Shown here piece by piece: positions 36,192 through 47,875 of a stretch of DNA of 64,000 nt. The notes beneath the pieces were generated by a model. That model did not search any database. It saw only the letters and a list, made by a program, of their open reading frames with translations, and was not told the DNA's origin. Source of the stretch: Trochalopteron elliotii (Eukaryota; Chordata; Aves; Passeriformes; Leiothrichidae); contig JANPWX010019802.1 of NCBI GenBank assembly GCA_024734555.1, positions 1 through 64,000 of the forward strand, given 5' to 3'. The translations under genes were made by a program, and so were the position numbers. The first letter of the stretch is position 1. Each line of letters starts with the position of its first letter.

Positions 36192-39100
36192 GAACCACAA
36201 CAAAAACTTCACAGTTTGTACAATTGAATTTTAGCTCTCAGGAGCAGTCCCAGGCACAGTTCAATTTACTAGAAGGTTTCAAAAAGGCAACTCATAAGAG
36301 TGATGTTCTTATGTCTCTTAGAACTGTTTGAGGTAGTTTATTCAGTTAATATAATTATTAACATAATCTAGACAGTGATGCAAATGTCTCTGTGTATGTA
36401 GAGTAATGGCTACACTTACTTCCTGTAATAACAAGCACTAAGACAAGGGGCGTGTTAGGTAGGTATCACACTGAAAGAAGGATGGAATTACTTTTTTGTT
36501 TTTCTCTACAAGAGATTGATAAATGTAATTGCACCCTTGTATGAACAATTCCACACCATTCCTGTGCAAGAATACTAGTAGCTACATGGTAAACAGTATC
36601 AAGGGCTTTTTTCCAACACTCTTATTCATACCTGTGCAGAGTGCCAGAGAACCAGGAAGTCTCTGATACAGTAACAACTCTCCAGAGTTTCCTCAAAATT
36701 TACAGAAGAAAAAAGGGGAAAAAAGCCTAGTCTGAAACATCTTGAATTCCCAAAGGTGTTCTAAGCAAAAGAAAAGAACTGATATTAAAGAAGTTCAACT
36801 TTTAAATTACTTCAGTATGTCTTTATGATCCATGCTCTTGCTGCTTATCTAAAAGTTAAAAGCATTTGGGGTATTACTGCTAAAGCTGTATTTAGAAGGA
36901 AAAAGTATCTATCTTAAAGATGAAAAGGATATCCTCAGAATGATTTTTTTTTTATTCCCATCCACCTTCTAGCCCATCTCCTATTTTCATATGAGCCTAA
37001 GAATTCTCAAAGCAGGAAAAAGCAGAACTAATGAGCTTTCCAGCAGAAACCTTCAATGAGACAGAAAAAGAAATAAAATAATCTTACTTATGATGCTTCT
37101 ACTGAGAAAATACTGTGAGAGAGATAAATGTCAAATTTTATGAAAATCCAGTTCAACCAAACAGATCAATGGTCTATTTGTGCATTTTTAGCATATCTTA
37201 AAATTCTACCTACTACTTAAACTGTCTCACTTCCTCTTTTCTGTTGTTTGTTGGAGTTTTTTTCTATTTTTTCTTTTAGTTTTCTTTTGGTTTTTTACTG
37301 AAGATGAAAAACTTCTCAATGTTTTCTGAATTTCAAAGATTTCTATCAGGACTTCCTTAAATTTTGTGTGCTTAGCAGTCTTGCAGATCAGGCTTTTCAG
37401 ATTCTATTTCCTCTATATGCAGCTGTGATTCTGGGCTTGAAACCTCCGTGTGATCCAAATGAGAATGCAGATCAGTGATGGGGAACAAAACTTCTGAGAA
37501 AAGACTTTAAATGGCTCATTTATGTCTGAGGTCTTAAATCTGGAGTCAAATGTAGGTATTTGAAATACCAGTAGGGTTAATTATGTTACATTCAGATGAG
37601 AAAATTAATCTGAAAGTACATTTGAGAGGGATAATAAATCATTAGGCCTTGAGGGTGCTATATCTCACTAAGAATACAAGTACCAGCTCCAGAAGTAGAG
37701 GAAATGTAGATGCTAAACTGGTGTGTTTGCCCAGGGCTGGGGACTCCTTTCCTCTGGTTAATTATGACAGTCAACAGAGGGTAGAAATGGAAGAGTTAAG
37801 TGTTGGATATACTGATTCAAATTTCTTCTACAGACACTGGAATTATTCTACTTTTTTTCAATAGATCTGACAGAAAACTCATGCACATGTAATACAGGTT
37901 AGCAGCACCTGGTCAGAGCGTAATGAACCAAGTGTAAATGTACCAATCTCTGAGGGTCCAGCCTTTGCAGAGAAGTGGCTGAAATTAATTAGCGAGATTG
38001 CTCTTCAGAGGTGTTTTGTAAAGCAAAAGAATAAAGAAAACAATATTTTTCTTTAATAAAGAAAAATAACAAAATAACAAATGTTACAGAAAACAAAAGA
38101 TAAGCCCGCACAGGTGTCCGAGAAACCTCTGACACCTTGCTACAACATTCCAAAAATCCCTTTACTTCCTTAGTGCTCCCTCCTAAATACAGAATGTTCA
38201 AGGAGGGATAATTTGGCTTGCAGCCAATAGGGAGAGATACAGGGTTTGAGGAACGGTGACAAAGTCCAATAGGTGCTTATCTCTTGGCCCTGAGCCAATC
38301 ACTGCCAGCAGGGTATGGAAAAATCCAGGTGAACTTCCTAAAATGTCTACAGGTAAACTGAAACTCTTTCCCTATTTGGAAGCACCTGCTGGGGGTGTAG
38401 GAAATGCATTCAACCAGGTATGGAGCAGGATTCTGTTAAAGGCAAGTAACAACCACTCAAGAGGTGGAAAAGAGCTTCCTTGTGGTCTTGCTCTGCTGCA
38501 TGAACCTACCTAAAAAAAAAAGGAATTTTAACTGAAGGTTTGGAAAGCACAAAGTCTGATTAGGTCTCTCTTTGCACAGAGGTAAATATTACCTATGTGT
38601 TGAAGCAACCACATTACGTTGCTGGGCAACACCTAGAACAAAAGGACTCTACCTGCCGTGATCCCAGTTTCAAAAAATAGTCACAGCAAGATGAAGTATA
38701 ACCTAAACAAGACACCACTTTGCTCTAATTCCCACATTTTCTAAATTGTAAATATGGATTTACAGCTGATTTGCCTTATAAGGAGATACTTTTACCCACC
38801 CTCTCTTTCACCATGCTTTAATAAACCACTAGCTGTTACAATGACTTTTGAGTAACACCTTTCATTGCGGGAAGGGAGTCTAACGTGTTGTCTAGAACTA
38901 GCACATTAAATTTCTTCCATCCACCAAGGAAGCTCAGTTGAGAAAGCCCAGGTATGAGGCAAATTTAAGCCCAGCTGATTTTACAACAAGGCAGCAGAAA
39001 AATTCTTTTCATCATAGGCTAATAGGGTGCGTAATCCGTTTGCCATCTAGTAAGCAAAAAGGGGGACTGTTAATCTTAGAGCAGATGGTAGATTTATGCT

Positions 39101-41334
39101 ATAGCCTGTGTTCTTTTCAGGGGATTTATTACCATATGTGCTTCTTCAATTTTACCATCCCTCTGTTTTGATTACTGATACTTCTCTGTTGGAATGCAAG
39201 AACGGTTAGGTCTCAGTGTAATGAATCCAAAACAGGTTCCAAAACAGCAATAAGCAGTGCACTTATCCCTAACCTGAAGATGGTACCCAACCAAAAATTA
39301 AAATTATATGAAAGAAATTATCAGAATTATTTAGTTTTCTAGTCTTTCATATGCCGTGCCCTGGGATTTGAAATCTCCAAAGAAGTGGGGAAAGACCACC
39401 ATAAGCTTTTAACAATATTCATGTTAAACTAGCATTTATTAACATTAATATCAGCATTTAGCTGCACACTCAAATCCATAAGACAGCTGGCAACTTCAAG
39501 AAGCCTTCTTGGGCACACTGTAAGACAGGTGTCTCTTCTGTGCCTCTTCATTCCAAGCTGCAGTATTATTACTTCTACTCTTTCTCATTGCCCTCATCCT
39601 CTTCTTGTTTGTGCTATTTTTCATTCAGACTTATACTGACTGGGGAGGAGCAGCAAAAAGGCAAATACATTCAGCCAAAGATGAAGACAAATATACCTTT
39701 ATATCCATAAAGAAATAAGGGCCTTTCATTAGGCTTCAAAATAAGAAAAAGGATTGGAAAATCTCACTGAAAGTCGGAAATACTCTTGCAATAAAAGCAA
39801 CCTAGAAAAGCTCTGTGATTTTCATATCAATTTTAGAATTTTGAGGAGGGGCTGACAACTTATGGCTCAGTGTTCTCCTGCATACCTACAAAATGAGTCA
39901 AAGGATGGTCAGTATCTAGCCCTTAAAAAACAACTATGGTTGTGGTGCTACTTGTTTTGGGCTATGAAGTGCTTTAAGACAAGCCATAAAAGCCTTCCCA
40001 CTTGGTTTAATTTTGTTTTTTCCTACCTAGCCACTTGGTTTAATTTTGTTGAAGAAAAGACGCACCCATGTTTAGGTGTTTTTCCCTCAGCAATAGTCTG
40101 GGAAGAAAGAGGTTCATTGCACACTATTGATGGCTTATCATGGTCTTTTTCTATTCACAGAAAAATCTGTGACTTCTGGACAGTATTGAAGAGCTAATAA
40201 TCGAAGAATTATGTGTTGATTTGTTCTGTTTGTTTAGTGTGATGTAAATTATAAAGTCATGGCAGACATGCTGGAGAGGCAAATCACAGTGCACCCAGAT
40301 CCATATACACATATACACAGGAAACCAGTCAGGACCAGTAAAATTAGTAAATGCACACATGGAGCATCCCATACCAAGATACATTACAGTTTGTACTTTA
40401 AGAGACACACTAGATATTTAGAGGTGTCCAAAGAAGAGTTATTCTTCAAGATTTTTATGTTTTTGATATCTAACATCTGAAGCACTTTTCATACCACAAG
40501 GTAAAACATCTGATGCACTTTTAATGCCACAGGGTAAATTCTGACAAAAATTAGTTGAAAACAGGGCATCACCCAATGGTCTAAATAAAATGAATGCATT
40601 ATTTCCTATGAATGCACTTTATAAATAATGGTAACTTTTACACTAATTAAAATAACAGAAATGTAAACTGCAATTCAGAATGAAAGCCTGCTGCAATGGT
40701 GCTTGGGAAACCCTCACATATACATGTCTGTGCATACTCATCACCATTCAGCATCAATGGTAGCAATCATCATGATAAACTTTGAAGAAACCAGCCAGGG
40801 AACCTTTGACAGTCACACAGCTCAGCAGAAAAAGAATTTACCCTGGCAAATACTGGTTCTTAACTTAATGCTGCTTTGGGTGGACAGTTCTTGATTTTCA
40901 GGACAGACTTGGTACTCCTCTATAGTTTAGAGTGGGTCATAACCTTTAAGAGCCTTTTCTCAGGAAGAACCCCAGAGTGACCAGGACTGTATACTTCCCT
41001 GAGAGATACTGCCTGATCTACAGGAGGACACAAGAGACTTTTTGAAGAGGACTGCGAACCCATATCAATTCTTTTCACTGACATGCAAGATTTTTGTTTA
41101 ACTGATACCTATGTGTGTTAATATTTGTTTACCATACAGTCACACACTGATTATTTCTTTGAGTGTTTCTCATTATTGGACCTAACTTCCTAAACATTAC
41201 TCCCTTAGAGCTCTTAGAAACCACACAATTACTGTACTTTGCAAACATGTTGCTACCACATGATACTCCTACTAACAGTGTGCTCATGGGCACTATTTTT
41301 TTTTTTTAATTGACATAAAAGTCAGCATCTTTTC
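36192..41334. other. AT-rich non-coding stretch; promoter-like CCAAT cluster near 38220-38300
   Basis: No supported gene. At 37999-38530 the composition changes: AATAAAG words, three CCAAT boxes on the plus strand (38224-38228, 38266-38270, 38295-38299) and GC-richer DNA. This could be an unrecognised LTR or a promoter remnant, but I see no paired TG...CA termini. The remainder is ordinary AT-rich sequence, with a T-rich tract at 37255-37300. Confidence 0.5.
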
Positions 41335-41516
41335 AAGAATAATTTCTTCACTGAAAGGTTTGTCAGGCATTGAACAGTCTGCCCAGGGAAGCAGCAGAGT
41401 CCCCACATAGCACTTGGTGCTATGGTTTATTTGATGGTGGTGTCAGTCAAAAGTTGGACTCAATGATCTTGGATGTCTTTTCCAACCTTAATAACGATTC
41501 CGTGGCTGTATGATAC
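41335..41516 (+). mobile_element. CR1 LINE 3' terminal fragment, plus strand
   Basis: It contains AATTTCTTCACTGAAAGG, ACAGTCTGCCCAGGGAAGC, AGTTGGACTCAATGATCTTG and TCTTTTCCAACCTTAATAA, then degenerate ATTCCGTG/CTGTATGA octamers: the last 180 bases of a CR1 subfamily different from that at 32 kb. Confidence 0.88.
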
Positions 41517-41615
41517 AAAGTAAGCAATACCATCCATCTTCTTTTTAAACTACTACAAGTTCTTCTCGGGGTAAATACTGCTGGTATATTGTATTAATTA
41601 TATTCATTATATTAA

Positions 41616-41667
41616 TGATATGATATGATATGATATGATATGATATGATATGATATGATATGATATT
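41616..41667. repeat. (TGATA)n pentanucleotide microsatellite
   Basis: About ten perfect TGATA units, 100 bases beyond the CR1 tail, inside a generally AT-rich (TATTAAT) neighbourhood. Confidence 0.95.
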
Positions 41668-41671
41668 ATAT

Positions 41672-44600
41672 ATTAATACCCGATATAAATGATGACTACA
41701 GAAAATCTAACCAAAGCTACTAAATAGACCTTAAGTTACTATCTAGAACAATGCTTGACAGAGCAAGGAAAGCTCTTTTGAAAGGTCTAGTAGGGAAATA
41801 ACACCTCTGAAAACGCCAGTTTTTACTAGTACTTGTTGCACTTGGGATGACCTTATTATAAAGACTAGATCTTCTCATTTCTTTCATTAGATTCTGCTAT
41901 CCCTTGTAGCCTGCCACAAGTATTTAATAAATATGTTATTAATTCCCAGGGGCAAAGGGGTTGGGGGGTGAGGGGGGAAGGGAGAAACAATGTGTTAATC
42001 ATTTCACAAACCATACATTTTTATTTCCTCTTGAGAATATAAAAAGGTTGAATATATGCTTTTTGGTCAATTTTCATTAGCAGTCCTCTCCAACATACAC
42101 TATTTTCCTTGGAAAATGTATTCCTAGAATATAAATAATGCCATAAGGCCATGTGCACTCTGTATTTCGGAGGACATTTTGGAGACAGTTTGGTGGTGAT
42201 CACAATTAAAAAAAGGTATTTCATCACACAATTATCAAAAAATTAATTAACCTTATGATGACACTGCAGAAGATGCTTTTTGAGGATCAAAATCAGTGAA
42301 AATTCAGACAGTTTGTCAAAATATCCCTGTGGATGAAGATGAAGTATAGATACATGTTTGAATAAAATCTCTGTCTTGATCTTGTTCTTGCATATACCTA
42401 AGCCATTTACATGATGGTATTGGGATGCTGTCCTCAGTCTGCTTATATTTGTTTTTAAAAAAGAGCAGCCTTCTGAAACACTGTTTAATTTTTTTTCTGA
42501 TCATATCATTTAGCCTAGGATAAGCTACCAAACCCTCCCTCAGAAACCTGTTCCTCCTCTCTCTCTAAAAAAAAAATTCTCTCAAATCTAAAAAATATCC
42601 TAAGAATGATACCTGGTGCCAAAACACTTCCAAATACTCACTCTGTCAGAAATACTCCTTCATATATTAATATCATAGTACATCTCTTAAACCCCGTATT
42701 TATATTAAGAAAAAAATCACAATAATTGCTTTCCTTAAATCTATATAAAAATAATTACAGCAGGTAGAGTCAAAAATAGCTAAGGAATCATCCACCAGTT
42801 ATGACTGTGCCAGTATTTCAGTTTGCTCTTGTGAATGTTACACTTTGTCCAGACCCAATGGTATAATGCAGAAGTCTTCATGGTAATCATCACATCCTTT
42901 TGAGAGTTCCAGTGTACACAGTCGTTGCCATCTGTTAGTAATTCAGTTTGATTGTTTTTCACTGCTAACAATTTCAATTTCCCTTAATTTTTTAAATTTT
43001 GATTTTCTGTTTAGATCTAAATTATAGGTATTCTAGTCAACGAAAGAAATTAAGGAAAACATTACCTAGTATCACCTTTTTTTCTGAGGAGAATACAAAT
43101 TTGACTAATATTATCAAACCACTAATTCCGAGCCTTATTTTCAGACTACAACAGACTGTGAAAATAAGTCACAGGTGTTCATCTCTTGATATAATGTTTC
43201 TATTTTATTAGATGACAATACCTGTATTACTCACTGATGGTTCACAGTTTCAGATGAGATTTTTAAGAGCAACATTCTGTCTTGATGTGGAATGAGGCAC
43301 AGTCTGCCTCCCTGCCTCAGCTGTTTGGCTATTGTGAAATTACCACAATATTTTGCAAATAATTATGGTGAGCAAGATGTTTCTGTACTCTCCTTTTGAA
43401 TTTTAATACCAGATGTCCTTAAAGTAGCTCCTAATGGCCAAAGCCATGTTGAGTTCTGTGGTGGCAGGTGCTGAACAAAAACATAGCAAGTAAGTAGGAA
43501 ATGTTGATAATTTCCAAATAAATTTGCTGGAGGTTTCCATCTGCTTTGTGTTGAATTCTAGAAGTATTTCCAAGGATTAAATGAGTAGTAGCTGTGCACA
43601 CTTTATAACATGGTTTGGATAAATTGAGAAAATGCTATAAAAACGCTGTAATCCTTTCTCCAACCAAATAAAATATCCTTTTACTACCCATCCCAGTGAC
43701 AACAGTCTCGGTAAATATTACTTTGGCATTTGGCATGGCCTGAAGATCAACAAGACTAAGCCTCCTTATTTTGCCCAAGTTTCAATCAATCTATACATAT
43801 TACAGATTGGATTACTTACCCACTGGATAAGAACTCCAGAACTCCACTGGGTGTGTTTTAAGTTGTGATTTAATATTCCCTATTGTTAAGAAATTTTGCT
43901 ACACTATGCTTTTTGAAAATGACTCCCTGTTCTATAATTTCCTTTTATCTTGTGTTTTGATCTAAAGTGGCATCCTAGAACATTGGCAATCCATACATTA
44001 AAATGTTATATGATTCATTAACAAGCTTGTATTGTTTCTAACATTGACTTTTTATGAATCTTGACACTTACCTCTCCAAAAACAGTTTGAATAATTATTT
44101 TTTAGCTCATAATAACCAAGCTTCCAACCCAAGTTTTGTTTCCAATCTAGTGGCACTAAAGGGTTGTTGCCCAGCAGCCTTATGTTTTACAGAACTGAGA
44201 ATTAATTCAGTAAATTATGAAAGGGAAGAAGTATATCAAACATAATCAAAACCTGATTTGGGTCAGTTTAATTGCTGGGTTGCTTTTCAGGTCAGTCCAC
44301 TTTGTCTGTGTCTCATCTCTATTCACCTTTGTTTGCTTCCTGTGAAAACTGAAAGCAATAGCTAAATACTTCAGTATAGTTGACACCTTTCTTTATGCTA
44401 ATTACACCTAGAGACCAATGACTGCTTTCAAAATATTGACAACTCATGAATAAACCAATTTGACTTTTCTGTTTATCCTCAAGAAAGTTACCTCAGGAAG
44501 ATCTTCGGAGTCATTAATAACAAACATTCTGCAAAGCACTCAGAGATTTTTATCTTGCTACTTGATCAGTACATACTGATCAAATCGAGGTTCAAAAAGT

Positions 44601-44924
44601 TCCAGGAACTAACTGAATTAATTTCTCATTACATAGGTCAGTTTTTATATGTTGTTTGGTTTTATAATTTATTTACATAATTATCATATTTAGTGGTAAT
44701 ATTTTTGTTAAGCAGTAAGTATTTCAACAAAAAGAGGCAGCATTTCAGTTTACATTTTAATGAACTGATACAATAAGTTACATGTTCCAGTAATTCAATA
44801 AATTTCCCTATTACAGACTTAATATCACTTCACCGTTATTTGATTCATGGCAATCATGAAGATAAATACCAGCACCACTGGTTACAAATATTTATTGCAC
44901 AATATCTCACACTTCTAGTTCACT
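41672..44924. other. AT-rich non-coding stretch with a G-run cluster at 41949
   Basis: No gene supported. One clear structural motif, five G runs at 41949-41982, is listed separately. The rest is unique AT-rich DNA with short frames. Confidence 0.55.
41949..41982 (+). other. Candidate G-quadruplex motif
   Basis: Five runs of 3 to 6 G residues (41949-41952, 41957-41960, 41963-41968, 41972-41977, 41980-41982) with loops of 2 to 4 bases satisfy the usual G3+N1-7 rule on the plus strand, in otherwise AT-rich DNA. Confidence 0.75.
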
Positions 44925-45537
44925 AAGGTTTGGCTGGTATATAAATAATTTTCTTCTTAGCCACTGGTACAGTGCTGTGTTTTGGGTTCAGCATGAGAGC
45001 AATGTTGGTAGCACACTGATGTTTTAGCTGTTGCTGAGCCAAGGACCTTTCAGTGTCCCATTCCCCATCAGTGAACACGTGCAGACACTGGGAGGCAGCC
45101 TGGCCAGGACAGCTGACCTCAACAGGCCAAAGGGATGTTTCATACCACAGCACATCATGTCCAGGATGTAAACTGTGGGGAGCTGGCCAGGAGGGGCTGA
45201 CTGCTGCTGTGGGTGGGCTGGTCAGCAGCTGGTGAGGCCTTGTGTATTGTGTGTCACTTGTTTCTCTTGGGTTTTATTCCTCTCCTTTTCACCATGATGA
45301 TTATTAGTAGTAGGAGTAACAGTAGCAGTAGTAGTAGTAGTAGCAGCAGTACTTGTAGTAGCAGTTGTAGTGTAATAATATTTTATTTTGTTTCAATTAT
45401 TAAGCTGTTCTTATGTAATAACATGATTTTACTTTCCTTTTATCTGATTTTCCTCCCCACCAGAGGAATGGGGAGCGAGGGGTGAGCAAGCAGCTGTGCA
45501 GTGCTTAGTTGTCCACTGGGGTTAGACCACCATGCCA
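44925..45537 (+). mobile_element. Old solo LTR of the same group as 21816-22419
   Basis: It begins GGTTTGGCTGGTATATAAAT (group start TTTGGCTGGGATAGAG) and ends CTGGGGTTAGACCACCATG. Shared landmarks with the 21.8 kb copy, in the same order, include TACAGTGCTG, CACACTGATGTT, GGACCTTTCAGTGTCCCATT, CATCATGTCCAGGATGTAAA, GTGTGTCACTTGTTTCTCTT and GGGTGAGCAAGCAG. The two are therefore copies of one subfamily. A trinucleotide expansion sits at 45306-45371. The TATA site is degraded to ATGTAAAC. Target duplications are not evident (ACTAA versus GCTAA at the ends is suggestive only). Confidence 0.82.
45306..45371. repeat. (AGT)n-rich trinucleotide tract within the LTR
   Basis: About 66 bases of AGT/GTA/GCA units. 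One reading frame gives poly-serine (45213-45485), which is an artefact of the repeat. Confidence 0.85.
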
Positions 45538-46261
45538 GCTAATCATTAATTTTGAATCTTACCTCCTAAATTCTTCAAACCTTTCTATTAGTTAGGTAAA
45601 AATTACAGCCGTTTCAAGATAGTTCTTTCTTTCTGCTTAGGTAGTTTAGATACGGTGTTTTAGCTCTCTCTTTTTGCTGCACATCTCACAGGCTTTACTC
45701 TCATGCCTCTGCCTACACAGTGATGCTCTGTCCTTGAGGCTGGAGTCAAGGTATCCCGAGCAGAGGGATATTGGCTGAGGAAATCACTCCCTCTGCTGGA
45801 TATTCGAGCCTCTTGCTCTTATTGCAATCTCAATCCAGCGTTTATCAAATAGATCTCAGCTGAGGGTTTACATTTCCCTGTGTGCTGATGGCCCACTGAA
45901 ACCACAACCAGTAGTCATGTCATATATATTCTTGTAATCAGCAAAAGATACGGTCTACATGTTTCTGCTCAGCTCAGAAATTAAAAGAGAGAGAGAAGTC
46001 TAATGGAAAGAAAATATACTTTGTAAATAAATGAAAGGAAAAAGCACTGCCAGATTAAAAGAAAAAATAAAAATTGAATGCAAATAGGAAAAGGGTAGGT
46101 AAAAACCACAACAAAAGGATATTAGTACCTTGCCAAAATAAGAGATATATGTGAAAATGGAACAAAGAAAATGTTTTAAAACAGATACTACCAAAAACAC
46201 ATAGAAGCTAAGTAGGTATCAGAAGTGCCTAAAAAATGCAATTAGGTGGAACATGGAAAAT
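45538..46261. other. Non-coding stretch, no gene seen
   Basis: Unique sequence between the LTR and the A-rich repeat; no supported exon or repeat. Confidence 0.55.
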
Positions 46262-46335
46262 TAAAAAAAAAAAAAAAACAAAACAAAAACAAAAACAAAA
46301 AACCACAAAAACAAAAACAAAAACAAAAACAAAAA

Positions 46336-46368
<33 letters not shown>

Positions 46369-46376
46369 AAAACACC
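46262..46376. repeat. A-rich (AAAAAC)n simple repeat
   Basis: It combines pure poly(A) runs of 16 and about 30 bases with eight or more AAAAAC units. It creates false lysine-rich frames. It lies about 25 bases before a 5'-truncated CR1. Confidence 0.95.
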
Positions 46377-46397
46377 ACACCAACAAATGCACAAGAT

Positions 46398-46735
46398 AAC
46401 AGATTTCCAGAACCTAGAGGGGCTTACAAGAAAGCTGGAGAGGGACTTTTTACATGGGCAAGTAGTGATTAGACAAGGGGTAATGGCATTAAAGTGAAAA
46501 GAGAGTAGGCTTAGGAATTTAGGACATTAGGAAGGAATTATCTTCTGTGAGGGTGGTGAGACACTGGAACCAGGAAAATTGTCAATGTCTCATCCCCGGC
46601 AGTGTTCAGCACAGGGTTGGATGAGTCTCTGATCAACCTGGTCTAGTGGGAGGTACCCCTGTCCATGGCAGGGGGATTGGAACTAGGTGAACATTGTGGG
46701 CCCTTCCAGCCCAAGCCATTCTGTAATTCTGTGGC
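46398..46735 (+). mobile_element. CR1 LINE 3' end, plus strand
   Basis: It matches the CR1 end in order: GGGGCTTACAAGAAAGCTGG, GAGGGACTTTTTACATGGGC, AAGTAGTGATTAGACAAGGG, GAGGGTGGTGAGACACTGG, CCCCTGTCCATGGCAGGGGG, CCCTTCCAGCCCAAGCC, then ATTCTGTAATTCTGTGGC as the octamer tail. This is the same young-type subfamily as 55405-56050, with scattered substitutions. Confidence 0.92.
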
Positions 46736-47321
46736 TACCCTGAGCATGTGCTTTTTGTGAGGCAAGGTGAGAAATGCATGCATCCTGTGTAGTGCAGGAT
46801 CCTAATTGTGCAGGACCACCAGCTCAGATCAAGGCTGTAACCTGCTCAGTCATTGACAATTCAGCTTCTGGGAAAAATATCAGTAGCTGAAAATTCAACT
46901 TTCCTGACATCTCTATTTCAAAATTGCAATGTTAAAAATACGCTAAAGCATACATCTGATTTCCCAGCTTAGAAGATGTGTGAACATGGTAATGGACATG
47001 AGTCAGACAATAATACCTATCTGATGCAGAAACAGCATCTTTAGCTCTTTTGGTCAGTGATGTGATATTTGAAGGCCTCAGCACAGATGGGTTGCTTCAG
47101 GAGGTGCCTACATCTTAGGATAATTCAGAAGTATTCAGAGCAGTTTCAGATGTGCTGCCCACACACAGTGACTACTCAGAAAGAGAAACTTTAGGGCAGG
47201 CATGTGTCTAGGAGGGAGAACCCCAGTCCACAAATTTCTCCAGCTATTCTGGAGTACTACAAACACTAATACACTCTCACTGCTGACTTGAGAAAGGTGG
47301 GGAATGTGATTCTTTGACACA
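46736..47321. other. Unique non-coding sequence between CR1 fragments
   Basis: No recognisable coding or repeat content. Confidence 0.5.
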
Positions 47322-47585
47322 TCAGTGGTTTCAAATTGAAGGAGAGTAGGTGTAGATTAGATATTACAAAAAAATTATTTGCTGTGAGGATGTTGAGGCA
47401 CTGAAACAGTTTGCTCAGAGGTTTTGTGGTTTCCCATCCCTGGAAGTGTTTAAGGCCTGGTTGGATGGTGCTCTGAGCAACCTGGGCTGCTAAAAGGTAT
47501 CCCTGACCATAGCAGGGGGCCTGGAACTAGATGATCTCTAAGGTCTGTTCCAACCCAGGCCATCCCATGATTCTGTGACTCTTTA
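47322..47585 (+). mobile_element. CR1 LINE 3' end, plus strand (first of two abutting tails)
   Basis: It runs from GGTTTCAAATTGAAGGAGAG through TTAGATATTACAAAAAAAT, TCCCATCCCTGGAAGTG, AGGCCTGGTTGGATGG and CTGGAACTAGATGATCTC to CATGATTCTGTGACTC, the CR1 terminus. Confidence 0.9.
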
Positions 47586-47785
47586 ATGTGAGGGTGACAG
47601 AGTGGTGGAACAGATTGCTTAAAGACGCCACGGAATCTCTCCCTCCCCAGAAACATTCAAAATCTGGCCGGGTGCAATACCGTGCAACATGTTTTAGGTG
47701 AACCTGCTTTAACAGGGTATTAGACTAGATGACAACCAGAGGTCCCTTCCAACCCCAGCCATTCTGCAACTTTAATTCTGTGAAC
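47586..47785 (+). mobile_element. Second CR1 LINE 3' end, plus strand, directly abutting the first
   Basis: Immediately after the first tail the CR1 3' region restarts (GTGAGGGTGACAGAGTGG, TGGAACAGATTGC) and ends again with TAGACTAGATGACAACCAGA, GGTCCCTTCCAACCCC and AATTCTGTGA. The wording differs from the first copy, so it is a different subfamily and not a local duplication. Confidence 0.82.
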
Positions 47786-47875
47786 AGACTCAGTTATTAT
47801 TTGTAGCACGTATTTATGAACTCCAATATTTTTGAGGGCATTTAATCTTTCTAATATAATAGAATTCATATGTCC

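Noticed and set aside
41616..41667. CRISPR-like regular array
   Set aside because: Simple pentanucleotide microsatellite without spacers, in vertebrate DNA.
45213..45485. Poly-serine, membrane-like frame
   Set aside because: Lies within an LTR; the serine run is the AGT trinucleotide tract.
46236..46497. Two overlapping lysine-rich frames
   Set aside because: Entirely produced by the A-rich simple repeat and the CR1 end.
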